A DNA stretch of 24,567 nt from NCBI GenBank assembly GCA_019237595.1, contig JAFAGU010000284.1, positions 1-24,567 on the forward strand, read 5' to 3'. The notes below the pieces were generated by a model that searched no databases, was not told the DNA's origin, and worked only from the letters and a program-made list of their open reading frames with translations. The stretch is from Betaproteobacteria bacterium. Its GTDB lineage: Bacteria; Pseudomonadota; Gammaproteobacteria; Burkholderiales; SG8-39. The position numbers and the translations under genes were made by a program. This document shows, in pieces, positions 16,466-23,898 of this stretch. Position 1 is the first letter of the stretch. The number at the start of each line of letters is the position of its first letter.

Positions 16466-17262
16466 ATCGCAAGATCCTCGCAGCGCTCGCCATCGCCGCC
16501 GCCCCGGCCCTCGCCTTCGCGCAGGCGGCCAAGGAAGGCTCGAGGAGCGAGCCGATCGCCAAGGTGAACGGCGTCGCCGTGCCGAAGGCGCGCATGGAAG
16601 TGCTGCTTCAGCAGCAGGTGCGCCAGGGTGCGCCCGACAACGACCAGGTGCGCGCGCAGATCCGGGACAACCTCATCAACCGCGAGGTCGTTTCCCAGGA
16701 AGCGACGAAGATGGGCCTCGGGAAGTCGCCCGAGGTGCAGACCCAGCTCGACTTGGTTCGCCAGCAAGTCCTCATCGACGCCTACCTGAACGACTATGTG
16801 AAGAAGCACCCGGTGAGGGACGCCGACGTCGAGAAGGAATACGAGCGCGTGAAGGGCCAGCAGGGCGGCACCGAATACAAGGCGCGCCACATCCTCGTCG
16901 ACAGCGAGGACCAGGCGAAGGACATCATCGCCCAGCTCAAGAAAGGCGCGAAGTTCGAGGACCTCGCGGCGAAGTACAGCAAGGACAGCGGCACCAAGGA
17001 CAAGGGCGGCGACCTCGACTGGAACGTCCCCGGCGTCTTCGACCGGCAGTTCGGCGAGGCGCTCACGAAGCTCGACAAGGGCAAGTTCACCGAGGCGCCG
17101 GTGCAGACGCGCTTCGGCTACCACGTGATCCAGGTGGACGACACGCGCGCGAACAAGTTTCCGCCGCTCGCGGACGTGAAGCCAAGGATCCAGCAGCAGC
17201 TGGTGCAGCAGAAGATCGAGGAGGCCGTGAGGGGGCTCAGGGCCAAGGCCAAGGTCGAGTAG
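16462..17262 (+). CDS. Periplasmic parvulin-type peptidylprolyl isomerase
   Basis: A 266-residue protein. Residues 1-20 are a Sec signal peptide ending AFA-Q. About 30-135 form a SurA/PpiD-like helical chaperone region. About 139-229 form a rotamase (PpiC) domain with the marks ARHILVDSEDQAK, FEDLAAKYSKD, GGDLDW and TRFGYHVIQVDD. It should catalyse proline isomerisation and help fold envelope proteins. Length is typical of the PrsA/PpiC-like proteins that follow bolA in betaproteobacteria. Translation is coupled to bolA by an ATGA overlap, and AAAGGAAA sits just upstream of the ATG. Confidence 0.92.
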   Translation: MNRKILAALAIAAAPALAFAQAAKEGSRSEPIAKVNGVAVPKARMEVLLQQQVRQGAPDNDQVRAQIRDNLINREVVSQEATKMGLGKSPEVQTQLDLVRQQVLIDAYLNDYVKKHPVRDADVEKEYERVKGQQGGTEYKARHILVDSEDQAKDIIAQLKKGAKFEDLAAKYSKDSGTKDKGGDLDWNVPGVFDRQFGEALTKLDKGKFTEAPVQTRFGYHVIQVDDTRANKFPPLADVKPRIQQQLVQQKIEEAVRGLRAKAKVE

Positions 17263-17308
17263 CGAGGGAGACGGCGCGGGGCCCCGCATGGCCCCAAGGA
17301 GTTTCTCC

Positions 17309-17506
17309 ATGGCAAGGTACGGAAGATCCGCTGGCCGCAAGGTCAAGCGCGCGATGCACGAGATGAAGCGCGGCAAGCTCCGGAGCGGGCGCTCCGGGAA
17401 GAAGGTGAAGAGCCGCAAGCAGGCGATCGCGATCGGCCTCTCCGAGGCGCGACGCTCGGGCGGCAAGGTTCCGCGCCGCAAGAAATCCTCGCGCAGAAAG
17501 AAGTAA
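17309..17506 (+). CDS. Small strongly basic protein (DUF6496-type)
   Basis: A 65-residue protein rich in Lys, Arg, Gly and Ser. Its central block, KRGKLRSGRSGKKVKSRKQAIAIGLSEARRSG, is recognisable as the DUF6496 family, which has no known function. The C-terminus is a run of Lys/Arg and Ser. The composition suggests nucleic-acid binding, but that is only inference. The start at 17309 is set by an AAGGAG site 7 bp upstream; an ATG at 17288 in the same frame lacks such a site. It stands between the isomerase and msrA on the same strand. Confidence 0.78.
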   Translation: MARYGRSAGRKVKRAMHEMKRGKLRSGRSGKKVKSRKQAIAIGLSEARRSGGKVPRRKKSSRRKK

Positions 17507-17549
17507 GCGAGGCCCGTAAGGTCAGGCCCGCCCCGCACGACGAACGGAT

Positions 17550-18152
17550 ATGGGCACGAAAATCCTCCTGGGCGGGCTTTTCTTCCTGCTTGCGGTGCAG
17601 GGCGCCGCTGCGCAAAACCTGCAGAAGGCGATCTTCGCCGCCGGCTGCTTCTGGTGCACCGAGGCGGCGTTCCAGGACCTGCCGGGCGTCACCTCCGCCG
17701 TCTCCGGCTATACCGGCGGCAAGCTGAAGAACCCGAGCTACGAGCAGGTGTCCTCGGGCCTGACCGGGCATGCCGAGGCGGTCGAGGTCACTTTCGACCC
17801 CGCGAAGATCAGTTACGAGAGGCTGCTCGACGTATTCTGGGTGAACCACGACCCGACGACAGGCGACGGCCAATTCTGCGACCACGGGTCGCAGTATCGG
17901 CCGGCGATCTTCTACCTGGGCGACGAGCAGAAGAAGCTCGCCGAGGCTTCGAAGGCCAAGTGGGAGAAGCTCAAGCCTTTCAAGGAGCCGATCGTCACCG
18001 CCATCGAGCCGGCGGGACAGTTCTGGCCGGCCGAGGCCTACCACCAGGACTATTACAAGACCAATCCCGTGCGCTACAAGTTCTACGTCACGGGCTGCGG
18101 GCGCTACGATCGCCTGAACCGCCTCTGGGGCGACCTGCGCAAGCAGCACTGA
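17550..18152 (+). CDS. msrA: Peptide methionine-S-sulfoxide reductase MsrA, exported form
   Basis: A 200-residue MsrA. The catalytic motif GCFWC is at 32-36 with C33 as the nucleophile; a second cysteine, C183 in VTGCGRYDRL, is the likely resolving residue. The SGYTGGKLKNPSYEQV, GHAEAVEV and DHGSQYRPAIFY blocks are family signatures. Residues 1-21 form a signal peptide (hydrophobic core then AAAQ), so the enzyme is probably periplasmic and repairs oxidised methionine in envelope proteins. That fits its place behind a periplasmic isomerase. Reducing partners are not in the window. It converges on the next gene with a 3-bp gap. Confidence 0.93.
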   Translation: MGTKILLGGLFFLLAVQGAAAQNLQKAIFAAGCFWCTEAAFQDLPGVTSAVSGYTGGKLKNPSYEQVSSGLTGHAEAVEVTFDPAKISYERLLDVFWVNHDPTTGDGQFCDHGSQYRPAIFYLGDEQKKLAEASKAKWEKLKPFKEPIVTAIEPAGQFWPAEAYHQDYYKTNPVRYKFYVTGCGRYDRLNRLWGDLRKQH

Positions 18153-18155
18153 TCG

Positions 18156-18413
18156 TCACGGCTTCGGCTTGTGCTTGTGCCCCTCGTGGGGAACCTGCTT
18201 CGGGTCGCGAAGCGCCGGATCCTCGCCTCGTGCGTGCTGCTTGCCGACCTGCTCCGCTTTCTGCAGCTCTTGTGCTTCCTGCTCCGACTTGGGCTTCGCC
18301 GCCCGGGCCGCTTCGTCGACCTTCCCGGCGTCCATGAACTTCTTCGTGCGCTCGTTGTAGGCCTTGGTGCCCGAGTAGCTGCCCTCGCCTTCGATCCTGT
18401 CCTTGTCCGCCAT
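18156..18413 (-). CDS. Small charged hypothetical protein downstream of iscX
   Basis: An 85-residue, highly hydrophilic protein with no membrane segment or cysteine. It starts MADKDRIEGEGSYSGTKAYNE, continues with a Lys/Glu/Ala/Gln-rich helical stretch at about 35-60, and ends in a His/Lys/Pro tail (HEGHKHKPKP). I do not recognise a named function; similar small proteins with an IEGEGSY-like start seem to occur in proteobacteria. A textbook AAGGAGGA site lies just before ATG 18413, so the gene is surely translated. It follows iscX by 50 bp on the same strand and may be the last gene of the isc transcript, or be separated from it by the hairpin at 18443-18457. Confidence 0.8.
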   Translation of the reverse strand: MADKDRIEGEGSYSGTKAYNERTKKFMDAGKVDEAARAAKPKSEQEAQELQKAEQVGKQHARGEDPALRDPKQVPHEGHKHKPKP

Positions 18414-18442
18414 TGCGTCCTCCTTGGAGATGAGGTCGCGCG

Positions 18443-18457
18443 GGCGCTGCAAGCGCC
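18443..18457 (-). repeat. Short hairpin between iscX and the small hypothetical gene
   Basis: A 6-bp perfect stem (GGCGCT with AGCGCC) and 3-nt loop, 6 nt after the iscX stop. There is no following T run, so it is not a standard intrinsic terminator. It could mark or protect a transcript end. Confidence 0.45.
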
Positions 18458-18463
18458 GTGCCG

Positions 18464-18658
18464 CTAGCCGGCTTCGTCGATCCAGGCCATCTGGATGGCC
18501 TCGAGGATCTTCTCCCCGGAGCGGTTGGGGTCGTCGTCGAAGCCGTCCAGCGCCATCACCCGGGCGTGGAGGTCGGTGAAGCGAATGGTCTTGGGGTCGA
18601 TGTCCGGGTGCTTCTCCGCCAGGGCGATGGCAATGTCGAGCGTATCGGTCCACTTCAT
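18464..18658 (-). CDS. iscX: Fe-S assembly protein IscX
   Basis: A 64-residue acidic protein: MKWTDTLDIAIALAEKHPDIDP, then IRFTDLHARVMALDGFDDDP, then KILEAIQMAWIDEAG. These match the IscX (YfhJ) family along the whole length. IscX binds IscS and iron and modulates cluster assembly. Its start overlaps the fdx stop by 4 bp, and it sits in the standard final position of the isc operon. Confidence 0.95.
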   Translation of the reverse strand: MKWTDTLDIAIALAEKHPDIDPKTIRFTDLHARVMALDGFDDDPNRSGEKILEAIQMAWIDEAG

Positions 18659-19005
18659 TTCTTGTTTCCCCCGCCTTCGCGCTCGTGGTTGATCGTGTAC
18701 TTCGGGATCTCGATCACGAGGTCCTCGGCGGCAAGCCTCGCCTGGCACGAGAGGCGCGAAGTCGCCTCGAGTCCCCAGGCCTTGTCGAGCATGTCCTCCT
18801 CCTTCTCGGCGGCCGGCGCGAGCGAGTCGAAGCCCTCCCGGACGATGACGTGGCAGGTCGTGCACGCGGCCTGCTTCTCGCACGCGTGCTCGATCTCGAT
18901 GTGGTTCTCGAGGAGCGCGTCGCAGATCGACGTGCCGGCATTCCCCTCGAGCTCAGCGCCCTTCGGGCAAAGCGAAGCGTGGGGAAGCACCCGGATCCGC
19001 GGCAT
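18655..19005 (-). CDS. fdx: ISC-type [2Fe-2S] ferredoxin
   Basis: A 116-residue adrenodoxin-like ferredoxin. The cluster ligands are C42, C48, C51 and C87 (in EHACEKQAACTTCHV and LSCQAR), the same numbers as in the E. coli Fdx. The late RLAAEDLVIEIPKYTINHE is the family C-terminal block. It supplies electrons for cluster assembly on IscU. ATG 19005 directly abuts the hscA stop with no gap. Confidence 0.96.
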   Translation of the reverse strand: MPRIRVLPHASLCPKGAELEGNAGTSICDALLENHIEIEHACEKQAACTTCHVIVREGFDSLAPAAEKEEDMLDKAWGLEATSRLSCQARLAAEDLVIEIPKYTINHEREGGGNKK

Positions 19006-20868
19006 CTACAGCGACCCGATCCTGCGCCCCGCGAGCGCCTTGCGGATGCCCGCATCCATCCTCCGCGCGGCGAACTCGTCGGTTGCCCGGTTGAGCGCTT
19101 CGCTCGCCTTGCGGATCGCCCGGTGATCCTGCCCAGCGACGACGGACCGGAGCGCCGCCATCTTTTCCTCGATCAACGCCTTTTCCGTAGCGGAAAGGAG
19201 CGCTGCGTCCGCCTCGAGGGCAGAAAACGTGGCCTCCAGCAGGCGCTCGGCCTCCACGCGGCTCTCCGCCAGCGCGCGGGCGTGCACGTCTTCCTTCGCG
19301 TGCTCGACCGATTCCCGCAGCATCCGCTCGATGTCCGCATCGGCGAGCCCGTAGGAAGGCTTGACCGTGATGGACGCCTCGGCGCCGGTCGTGTTTTCTC
19401 CCGCGGTCACCGACAACAGGCCGTCCGCGTCCACCTGGAAGGTCACGCGCACGCGGGCTGCGCCTGCGGCCATTGGGGGAATGCCCTTCAGCTCGAAGCG
19501 CGCCAGCGAGCGGCAGTCGGACACCAGCTCGCGCTCGCCCTGCACGACGTGGAAGCTCATGCCGGTCTGGCCGTCCTTGAACGTCGTGAACTCCTGCGCG
19601 CGCGCCGCCGGCAGCGTCGTGTTGCGCGGAAGGATCTTCTCCACGAGTCCGCCCATCGTCTCCAGCCCGAGCGACAGCGGGATGACGTCGAGCAGGAGCC
19701 AGTCGTCGCCCGGCGCCCGGTTGCCCGCGAGCACATTCGCCTGCATCGCCGCGCCGAGCGCGACCACCTTGTCCGGATCGAGGTTGTTGAGCGGGTCGCG
19801 GCCGAAGAATTCGGCCACCGCGCGCTGGACCTGCGGCATGCGCGTCGCGCCGCCGACCATCACCACGCCCTTGATGTCGCGCACCGAGAGGCCCGCGTCG
19901 CGCAGCGCCTTGCGCACGGGCACGAGAGTCTTTTGCACCAGGTTGTGGGTGATGCTGCAGAACGTCTCCGTGTCGATCGTCAGGTCCACGAGGTCGCCCG
20001 TCGAGAGCCTCGAAGTGATCTGCGCCTGGGCGTGGAGGGACAGGTACTCCTTCGCTTCGCGGGCCTTCACGACGAGCCGGCGCATGTCGCGCGCCTCCAG
20101 GGGCGGGAGCTTCGCCTGCTCCACCGCCCAGCAGAAGAGCCGCTGGTCGAAATCGTCCCCCCCGAGCATCGAGTCGCCGCTCGTGGCGACCACCTCGAAC
20201 AGGCCCTTCGAGAGCTTGAGGATCGAGACGTCGAAGGTGCCGCCGCCGAGGTCGTAGACGGCATAGAGCCCTTCGGCCCCGTTGTCTAGGCCGTACGCGA
20301 TCGCGGCAGCGGTCGGCTCATTGAGCAGCCTCAGCACGTTCAGCCCGGCGAGCGCGCCCGCGTCCTTCGTCGCCTGCCGCTGCGCGTCGTCGAAGTACGC
20401 CGGCACGGTGATTACGGCGCCGGCGAGGCTTCCGCCGAGGCTCTCTTCGGCGCGGGCGCGCAGCACCTTGAGGATTTCCGCCGACACCTCGACCGGCGAG
20501 CGCACGCCGGCAGCGGTGCGAAGCTGGAGCATGCCGGGCGCATCCACGAAATCGTAGGGCGCGTTCTCCAGGTGCGCCACGTCCTTCACGCCCCGCCCCA
20601 TGAACCGCTTCACCGAGACGATGGTGTTCCGCGGATCTTCGGACTGGTGGGCCTGCGCCGCGTATCCCACTTCCGCAGGACCGTCGGAGCGGTAGCGGAC
20701 GATGGAGGGCAGCAGCGGCCGTCCATAGGCGTCCGGCAGCACCGTTGGGACGCCGTTACGCACTGTCGCGACGAGCGAGTTCGTCGTGCCGAGGTCGATG
20801 CCGACGGCGAGGCGAGCCTGGTGGGGCGCCGGGGATTGGCCGGGCTCCGAGATCTGGAGAAGCGCCAT
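19006..20868 (-). CDS. hscA: Fe-S specialised Hsp70 chaperone HscA
   Basis: A 620-residue Hsp70-type chaperone. The nucleotide-binding domain has VGIDLGTTNSLVA near residue 22, the YDLGGGTFDVSIL phosphate motif in the middle, and VVMVGGATRMPQVQ near 340. The substrate-binding domain follows the LLDVIPLSLGLETMGG linker region. HscA recognises the LPPVK motif of IscU, which is present in the window, and with HscB releases the finished cluster. Length equals the family. The start abuts the hscB stop. Confidence 0.97.
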   Translation of the reverse strand: MALLQISEPGQSPAPHQARLAVGIDLGTTNSLVATVRNGVPTVLPDAYGRPLLPSIVRYRSDGPAEVGYAAQAHQSEDPRNTIVSVKRFMGRGVKDVAHLENAPYDFVDAPGMLQLRTAAGVRSPVEVSAEILKVLRARAEESLGGSLAGAVITVPAYFDDAQRQATKDAGALAGLNVLRLLNEPTAAAIAYGLDNGAEGLYAVYDLGGGTFDVSILKLSKGLFEVVATSGDSMLGGDDFDQRLFCWAVEQAKLPPLEARDMRRLVVKAREAKEYLSLHAQAQITSRLSTGDLVDLTIDTETFCSITHNLVQKTLVPVRKALRDAGLSVRDIKGVVMVGGATRMPQVQRAVAEFFGRDPLNNLDPDKVVALGAAMQANVLAGNRAPGDDWLLLDVIPLSLGLETMGGLVEKILPRNTTLPAARAQEFTTFKDGQTGMSFHVVQGERELVSDCRSLARFELKGIPPMAAGAARVRVTFQVDADGLLSVTAGENTTGAEASITVKPSYGLADADIERMLRESVEHAKEDVHARALAESRVEAERLLEATFSALEADAALLSATEKALIEEKMAALRSVVAGQDHRAIRKASEALNRATDEFAARRMDAGIRKALAGRRIGSL

Positions 20869-21447
20869 CTAGTCGTAGGCCGCGTCGATTTCTTCGCCGA
20901 TGCGGTGCAGGAACATCAGCTTGCGGACGAGATCCGCGGCAGCGCCGTAATCTTTTCTCGTGTCGATGCTCTCGCCGATCTGGGCTTCCAGCGCCTGCTT
21001 TTGGTTCTTGAGCCGATCCTTCAGACCATCCAGGAAGGCAAAGTCCTTCCTGGCGCGCGCGCCGTCGAGCTCCTCCCGGACCTCGAGCTGCTGCATGAGG
21101 AAATCGGTCGGCATCTGCGTGTTGGTCTCGAAGCCGACGTCGACGCCATGCAGCTCGAGGAGGTGCTTGGCGCGCTGTACGGGGTCGCGCAGGGCGCCAT
21201 AGGCCTCGTTCACGCGTGTCGTGAGCTGCATCGAGGCTCGCCGCTCCGCGTCGGTGGACGACGCGTGCCGATCCGGGTGGATGAGGGTCTGCAGGCCGCG
21301 GTATGCCTCTTCGAGCGCCGCGGCGTCTACCGCGAATGCGGCCGGCAGCCCAAAGAGCTCGAAGTAAGAGGAACCGCTAGACGTTGAAACTCTCGCCGCA
21401 GCCGCACTCGTCCTTGACGTTGGGGTTGCGGAACTTGAAGCCTTCAT
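20869..21447 (-). CDS. hscB: J-domain co-chaperone HscB
   Basis: A protein of about 192 residues by the only usable start. The J domain carries HPD at about 57-59 (LIHPDRHAS), preceded by YFELFGLP, the family N-terminus; the C-terminal helices bind IscU. HscB normally begins a few residues before YFELF, but the codons there (from about 21378 to 21366) contain no ATG, GTG or TTG. The nearest in-frame start is ATG 21447, 71 bp inside iscA, with a GAGGG site 5 bp before it. That adds about 25 Ala/Ser/Thr-rich residues encoded by the iscA 3' end in another frame. The function is firm, the start is uncertain. Confidence 0.85.
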   Translation of the reverse strand: MKASSSATPTSRTSAAAARVSTSSGSSYFELFGLPAAFAVDAAALEEAYRGLQTLIHPDRHASSTDAERRASMQLTTRVNEAYGALRDPVQRAKHLLELHGVDVGFETNTQMPTDFLMQQLEVREELDGARARKDFAFLDGLKDRLKNQKQALEAQIGESIDTRKDYGAAADLVRKLMFLHRIGEEIDAAYD

Positions 21448-21721
21448 TCAGGCCCTCGCGGGTGTAGTCGAGCTCCGTGCCTTCCACGTAGGGCAGGCTC
21501 TTCTCGTCGACGAGGATCTTCACGCCGTGGCTCTCGAACTGCCGGTCGTCGGCATTCACGACGTCGGCGAACTCGAGCTTGTACGCGAGCCCGGAGCATC
21601 CCGAGGTACGGACCCCGACGCGCAGGCCGACGCCCTTGCCGCGCTTCGCGAGGAAGCTGCGGACGTGCTCGGCCGCCTTCTCGGTCAGGGTAACCGGCTG
21701 GATGTCGACTTTCGCATTCAT
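21377..21721 (-). CDS. iscA: A-type Fe-S carrier IscA
   Basis: A 114-residue A-type carrier. The three cysteines are C42 (TSGCSGLAY), C106 and C108 (ECGCGESF), the pattern that binds iron or a cluster. It passes clusters to client proteins. It starts at ATG 21721, which lies 2 bp after a six-codon micro-ORF that copies its first five residues (see the separate entry). Its 3' end overlaps the likely start of hscB by 71 bp. Confidence 0.95.
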   Translation of the reverse strand: MNAKVDIQPVTLTEKAAEHVRSFLAKRGKGVGLRVGVRTSGCSGLAYKLEFADVVNADDRQFESHGVKILVDEKSLPYVEGTELDYTREGLNEGFKFRNPNVKDECGCGESFNV

Positions 21722-21723
21722 GC

Positions 21724-21744
21724 TCAGGGTACCTTCGCGTTCAT
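21724..21744 (-). other. Micro-ORF MNAKVP between iscU and iscA
   Basis: ATG 21744 overlaps the iscU stop as ATGA, reads MNAKVP and stops at TGA 21726-21724; iscA then starts 2 bp later as MNAKVD. The two starts are nearly identical in DNA (ATGAACGCGAAGGT against ATGAATGCGAAAGT). It looks like a duplicated or decayed start region of iscA. It may still matter for translational coupling between iscU and iscA. Confidence 0.6.
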
Positions 21745-22142
21745 GCCGCCTTTTCGGTTTTCAAGGGATGCTTCTTCTTGTAATCGTCGATGGCCGCCTT
21801 GATCGCGTCCTCGGCGAGGATGGAGCAGTGGATCTTCACCGGCGGAAGCGAGAGCTCCTCGGCGATCTGCGTGTTCTTGATGCCCGCCGCTTCGTCGAGC
21901 GTCTTGCCTTTCACCCATTCGGTGACGAGCGAGCTCGAGGCGATCGCCGAGCCGCAGCCGTAGGTCTTGAAGCGCGCGTCTTCGATGCGGCCGTCGGCGC
22001 CCACCTTGATCTGCAGCTTCATCACGTCGCCGCAGGCCGGCGCGCCCACCATGCCGGTGCCGATCGAGTCGTCGCCCTTGTCGAAGGAGCCGACGTTGCG
22101 TGGATTTTCGTAGTGGTCGATGACTTTGTCGCTATAGGCCAT
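21741..22142 (-). CDS. iscU: Fe-S cluster scaffold IscU
   Basis: A 133-residue scaffold on which clusters are built. The ligand cysteines are C37 (PACGDVM), C63 (YGCGSAIASSS) and C106 (KIHCSILAEDA), with D39 nearby. The HscA recognition motif LPPVK is at 99-103. Length and all motifs are normal. It begins 14 bp after the iscS stop, with an AAGGTAAGGA ribosome site in that gap. Confidence 0.97.
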   Translation of the reverse strand: MAYSDKVIDHYENPRNVGSFDKGDDSIGTGMVGAPACGDVMKLQIKVGADGRIEDARFKTYGCGSAIASSSLVTEWVKGKTLDEAAGIKNTQIAEELSLPPVKIHCSILAEDAIKAAIDDYKKKHPLKTEKAA

Positions 22143-22156
22143 GGTCGTTCCTTACC

Positions 22157-23365
22157 TTAGTGCGCCGCCCACTGGACGGTATTGAGATCGATTCCATCCT
22201 TGTGCATTTCCCACAAGGGCGAAAGCTCGCGGAGCTTCGCGACCTTGCGCTTGATCAGGTCGGCCGCGTAGTCCACTTCCTCCCGGGTCGTGAAGCGCCC
22301 GAGCGTGATGCGGATGGAGCTGTGCGCGAGCTCGTCGCTGCGTCCGAGCGCTCGCAGGACGTAGGAAGGCTCGAGCGAAGCCGAAGTGCAGGCGCTGCCG
22401 GAGGACACGGCGATGTCCTTCACTGCCATGATGAGCGATTCGCCCTCGACGAAGTTGAAGCTGACGTTCAGGTTGTGCGGGATGCGGCGCTCGAGATCGC
22501 CGTTCACGTACATTTCTTCCACGTCGGAAAGCCCGTCCAGCAATCGGTCGCGCAGCGTCCGTATTCTCTCGTTGTCGGTCGCCATCTCGAGCTTGGCGAG
22601 CCGAGCCGCCTCGCCGAAGCCCACGATCTGGTGAGTGGCCAGCGTCCCCGAGCGAAAGCCCCGCTCGTGGCCGCCGCCGTGGATCTGCGCCTCGATGCGC
22701 ACGCGGGGCTTCCTCCGCACGTAGAGCGCGCCGATGCCCTTGGGCCCGTACATCTTGTGCGCGGTGATGGTGAGGAGATCGGCCTTGAGCTTCGACATGT
22801 CGATCTCGACCCGCCCGCCGCCCTGCACCGCATCGCAGTGGAAGATGATGCCGTGCTGCTTGCAGAGCTCGGCGATCTCCCACACCGGCTGGATCACGCC
22901 AATCTCGTTGTTGACCATCATGATCGAGACGAGGATGGTGTCCGGCCGAATCGCCTTCTTGAGGTCCTCGATCTCCACTAACCCGTCCGGCTTCACGTCG
23001 AGATACGTGGCTTCGAATCCCTGGCGCTCCAGCTCTCGGAAGGTATCGAGCACGGCCTTGTGCTCGGTCTTCTGCGTGATGAGGTGCTTGCCCTTCGTCT
23101 TGTAGAAGTGCGCCGCACCCTTGATGGCGAGGTTGTTTCCTTCCGTCGCGCCCGAGGTCCAGACGATCTCCTTAGGGTCGGCGTTGACGAGCGCGGCGAC
23201 GTGGCCGCGCGCCTCCTCGACCGCTTCCTCCGCCTTCCAGCCGAAGGCGTGAGACCGGCTCGCCGGATTGCCGAAGAATTCGGTCAGGTAGGGGATCATC
23301 TTCCCGGCAACCCGCGGATCCACCGGCGTGGTGGCCGAGTAGTCGAGATAGATCGGCAGCCTCAT
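22157..23365 (-). CDS. iscS: Cysteine desulfurase IscS
   Basis: A 402-residue PLP enzyme that converts cysteine to alanine and holds the sulfur as a persulfide for IscU. The start is MRLPIYLDYSATTPVDP. H102 (TEHKAV) stacks on the cofactor, K204 (AHKMYGPKGIG) binds PLP, and C326 (SSGSACTSASLEPS) is the mobile-loop cysteine that carries sulfur. An open frame runs further upstream through iscR, but ATG 23365 overlaps the iscR stop as ATGA and fits the family start. Confidence 0.97.
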   Translation of the reverse strand: MRLPIYLDYSATTPVDPRVAGKMIPYLTEFFGNPASRSHAFGWKAEEAVEEARGHVAALVNADPKEIVWTSGATEGNNLAIKGAAHFYKTKGKHLITQKTEHKAVLDTFRELERQGFEATYLDVKPDGLVEIEDLKKAIRPDTILVSIMMVNNEIGVIQPVWEIAELCKQHGIIFHCDAVQGGGRVEIDMSKLKADLLTITAHKMYGPKGIGALYVRRKPRVRIEAQIHGGGHERGFRSGTLATHQIVGFGEAARLAKLEMATDNERIRTLRDRLLDGLSDVEEMYVNGDLERRIPHNLNVSFNFVEGESLIMAVKDIAVSSGSACTSASLEPSYVLRALGRSDELAHSSIRITLGRFTTREEVDYAADLIKRKVAKLRELSPLWEMHKDGIDLNTVQWAAH

Positions 23366-23829
23366 GCCGCGACCGGCTCCTTGTGCTCTTTCGGCCGGAA
23401 GTCCTTGATGACCGCCACCGGCTTGCCGTTGTGATGCGCGACGAGGTCGGCGAGCGTCACAGAGGAGAGGTACTCGTGCATCTTCTCGTTCAGCGTCGCC
23501 CACAAGTCGTGCGTCATGCAGCGCCGATCGTCGAGGCAGTTTTCCTTGCCGCCGCACTGGGTAGCGTCGAGCGGCTCGTCCACGGCGGCAACGATCCTCG
23601 CCACGGAAATCTCGTTCGCCGGCTGCGCAAGGTTGTAGCCGCCCCCTGGGCCGCGCACGCTGGAGACGAGCTTGTGCCGACGGAGCTTGCCGAAGAGTTG
23701 CTCGAGATAGGAGAGCGAAATGTGCTGCCGCTCGCTGATGGCCGCCAGCGTGACCGGCCCGCGCCCGTAGCGCATGGCGAGATCCACCATGGCGGTCACT
23801 GCGAACCTTCCTTTGGTCGTGAGTCTCAT
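23362..23829 (-). CDS. iscR: Fe-S sensing transcriptional regulator IscR
   Basis: A 155-residue Rrf2-family regulator. The winged helix covers about residues 1-70 (MRLTTKGRFAVTAMVDLA; LSYLEQLFGKLRRHKLV; SVRGPGGGYNLA). The [2Fe-2S] ligands C92, C98, C104 and H107 are all present at the E. coli positions (QCGGKENCLDDRRCMTHD). With a cluster bound it represses the isc operon through type-1 sites. A good type-1 palindrome lies 16 bp upstream of its ATG. Confidence 0.97.
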   Translation of the reverse strand: MRLTTKGRFAVTAMVDLAMRYGRGPVTLAAISERQHISLSYLEQLFGKLRRHKLVSSVRGPGGGYNLAQPANEISVARIVAAVDEPLDATQCGGKENCLDDRRCMTHDLWATLNEKMHEYLSSVTLADLVAHHNGKPVAVIKDFRPKEHKEPVAA

Positions 23830-23844
23830 TGGGTGCCTTGCCTA

Positions 23845-23869
23845 ATACTTGATTGAGATGCTCAAGTAT
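23845..23869 (-). promoter_or_regulatory. IscR type-1 binding palindrome at the iscR promoter
   Basis: The minus strand has ATACTTGA, 9 bases, then TCAAGTAT, a perfect 8-bp inverted repeat with total length 25. It matches every outer position of the E. coli type-1 consensus (ATASYYGA ... TCRRSTAT); only the inner bases differ. It overlaps a TATACT hexamer (23870-23865), a likely -10 element, so holo-IscR should block RNA polymerase. This gives the expected feedback control of the isc operon. The sequence match is direct, the regulation is inferred. Confidence 0.82.
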
Positions 23870-23898
23870 ACGCTAAGACCGACTGATTTTGTACAGTT

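Noticed and set aside
17276..17287. GCGGGGCCCCGC palindrome as a terminator
   Set aside because: It has no loop and no T run, and is followed at once by the next gene's ribosome site; chance is likely in GC-rich DNA.
18685..20289. Plus-strand open frame (534 codons) opposite fdx and hscA
   Set aside because: HscA and Fdx are complete with all motifs; the plus-strand translation shows only charged low-complexity sequence.
23366..23557. N-terminal extension of iscS
   Set aside because: It overlaps iscR in another frame; the IscS family start is at 23365 with an ATGA junction.
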